Shown one piece after another: positions 63,168-64,000 of a stretch of 64,000 bases of DNA (position 1 is its first letter; each line of letters begins with the position of its first letter). The notes beneath the pieces were generated by a model that saw only the letters and a list, made by a program, of their open reading frames with translations, was not told the origin of the DNA and made no database searches. Both the position numbers and the translations under genes were made by a program. This stretch comes from Corynebacterium stationis (GTDB lineage: Bacteria; Actinomycetota; Actinomycetes; Mycobacteriales; Mycobacteriaceae): the NCBI RefSeq assembly GCF_001941345.1, contig NZ_CP009251.1:2170001-2234000 (forward strand). Reading direction: 5' to 3'.

Positions 63168-64000
63168 TGCGAAAAGTACTCGTCGCTCGACTCGACAGCG
63201 CAGGAGATGTACTGGTCACAGGACCTGCTATCCGTGCTGTAGCCGCCTCTCCGGAAGTCACCCAACTGACTCTCTTGTGTGGTCCACAGGGCCGCTCTGC
63301 AGCGGAGCTCCTGCCCGGTCCAACGGATCTATTCACTTGGGCCAGCCCTTGGACTGTCGTACCCGCGCCTTCTGCAGACGACTTTCACATCGAAATACTC
63401 AAACAATTCGTAAAACGAGAGGGTTTCGATGAGGCAATCATCTTCACTTCTTTTCATCAGTCGCCCCTTCCTCTCGCGCTAATACTGCGTATGTCCGGCG
63501 TCAAACGAATTACGGGTGCTTCCGTCGATTTCGCTGGCTCCTTACTCGACGTTCGCTTACGACCGGGAGAAGATTTTCCAGAAGATCAGCCCGAAACAGA
63601 ACGTGCCATTGGCATCGCCGCTGCTGCCGGTTATCGCCTCCCGCCAGACGATGACGGCCGGCTCCGAGTTAGCGGTCTTGATACAACATTGAATTCTGCG
63701 CTTCCAGACAAATACATAGTGGTGCACCCCGGCGCGGCAGTACCCGCTCGGATGTGGCCTCCCGACCGCAGCACGGCTGCAGTTGAGTTGTTGATCCGCC
63801 GAGGGCACCAAGTAATAGTCACTGGCGGCAAAGGCGAGACGGAGTTAACAGCACAGGTTGCGGGTATTCATGGGATAGATATGGGTGGAAAGACCGATCT
63901 TCGTCAAACCGCCGAGGTGCTTGCACGCGCCGACGTCGTTGTGTCCGGAAACACTGGCCCCGCACACCTGGCAGCAGCAGTTGGGACGCCCGTCGTCAGT
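63167..64000 (+). CDS. Second glycosyltransferase family 9 protein (partial, runs off the window)
   Basis: 278 codons without a stop to the window end. VLVARLDSAGDVLVTGPAIR is the N-terminal GT9 signature. VVHPGAAVPARMWPPDR and VVVSGNTGPAHLAAAVGTP are the donor-site motifs. Its ATG overlaps the HAD stop codon (TGATG), so the two genes are translationally coupled. The rest of the operon (for example SIS and kinase/nucleotidyltransferase genes of heptose synthesis) would lie beyond the window. Confidence 0.9.
   Translation, partial: MRKVLVARLDSAGDVLVTGPAIRAVAASPEVTQLTLLCGPQGRSAAELLPGPTDLFTWASPWTVVPAPSADDFHIEILKQFVKREGFDEAIIFTSFHQSPLPLALILRMSGVKRITGASVDFAGSLLDVRLRPGEDFPEDQPETERAIGIAAAAGYRLPPDDDGRLRVSGLDTTLNSALPDKYIVVHPGAAVPARMWPPDRSTAAVELLIRRGHQVIVTGGKGETELTAQVAGIHGIDMGGKTDLRQTAEVLARADVVVSGNTGPAHLAAAVGTPVVS

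Overview
The window looks like a chromosome segment of a Corynebacterium species close to C. glutamicum in gene content. The reasons are the order rne / ndk / small membrane genes / folC / valS / mdh / tetR, the clpX and clpP1-clpP2-tig blocks, rpiB with a mycothiol-type DsbA protein and pepN, a corynebacterial metB, and a complete sialic-acid locus with the dipeptide-type transporter known from C. glutamicum. Many genes lack a Shine-Dalgarno sequence and have a TANNNT hexamer exactly 7 bases before the ATG, which is the arrangement of leaderless transcripts common in this genus.

Layout. 1-9850: 5' part of rne, an unknown membrane protein, the valS-folC-DUF4233-small membrane gene-ndk series, mdh, and a divergent TetR regulator. 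9887-16440: proteostasis genes clpX, clpP2, clpP1 (with a ClgR-type operator) and tig, plus a POT peptide transporter. 16583-25607: tRNA-Pro, tRNA-Gly, a Gly/Asp-repeat membrane protein, an aldo/keto reductase, rpiB, a DsbA-like protein, pepN, an SdpI-like protein, an SDR enzyme and metB. 25899-33899: an MscS channel, truncated haemoglobin, an unknown gene with a thioesterase, ettA, an SSB paralogue with two inverted DnaA boxes upstream, and a CopD-CtaG membrane protein.

Accessory segment 1 (34069-39912) follows tRNA-Arg: a Fic-like protein whose catalytic His is replaced by Gln, then a 1655-residue single-chain Type ISP restriction-modification enzyme. Next comes the sialic-acid region (39893-53512): transporter siaEFGI ending in a two-domain alpha/beta hydrolase, the regulator nanR, the nagA-nagB-nanA operon, and divergent nanK-nanE. 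Together they import sialic acid, cleave it to ManNAc and pyruvate, phosphorylate and epimerise it, and deacetylate and deaminate it to fructose-6-phosphate. A shared 13-bp motif in the two key intergenic regions is a candidate NanR operator.

The last part has an Old Yellow Enzyme homologue, an SDR enzyme, an AGCS amino-acid symporter, orn and tRNA-His. Accessory segment 2 begins after tRNA-His: a RimK-like ATP-grasp ligase, a decayed IS110 transposase, and a GT9 / GmhB-type phosphatase / GT9 group that resembles heptose assembly and runs off the window. No CRISPR array, rRNA or prophage was seen.
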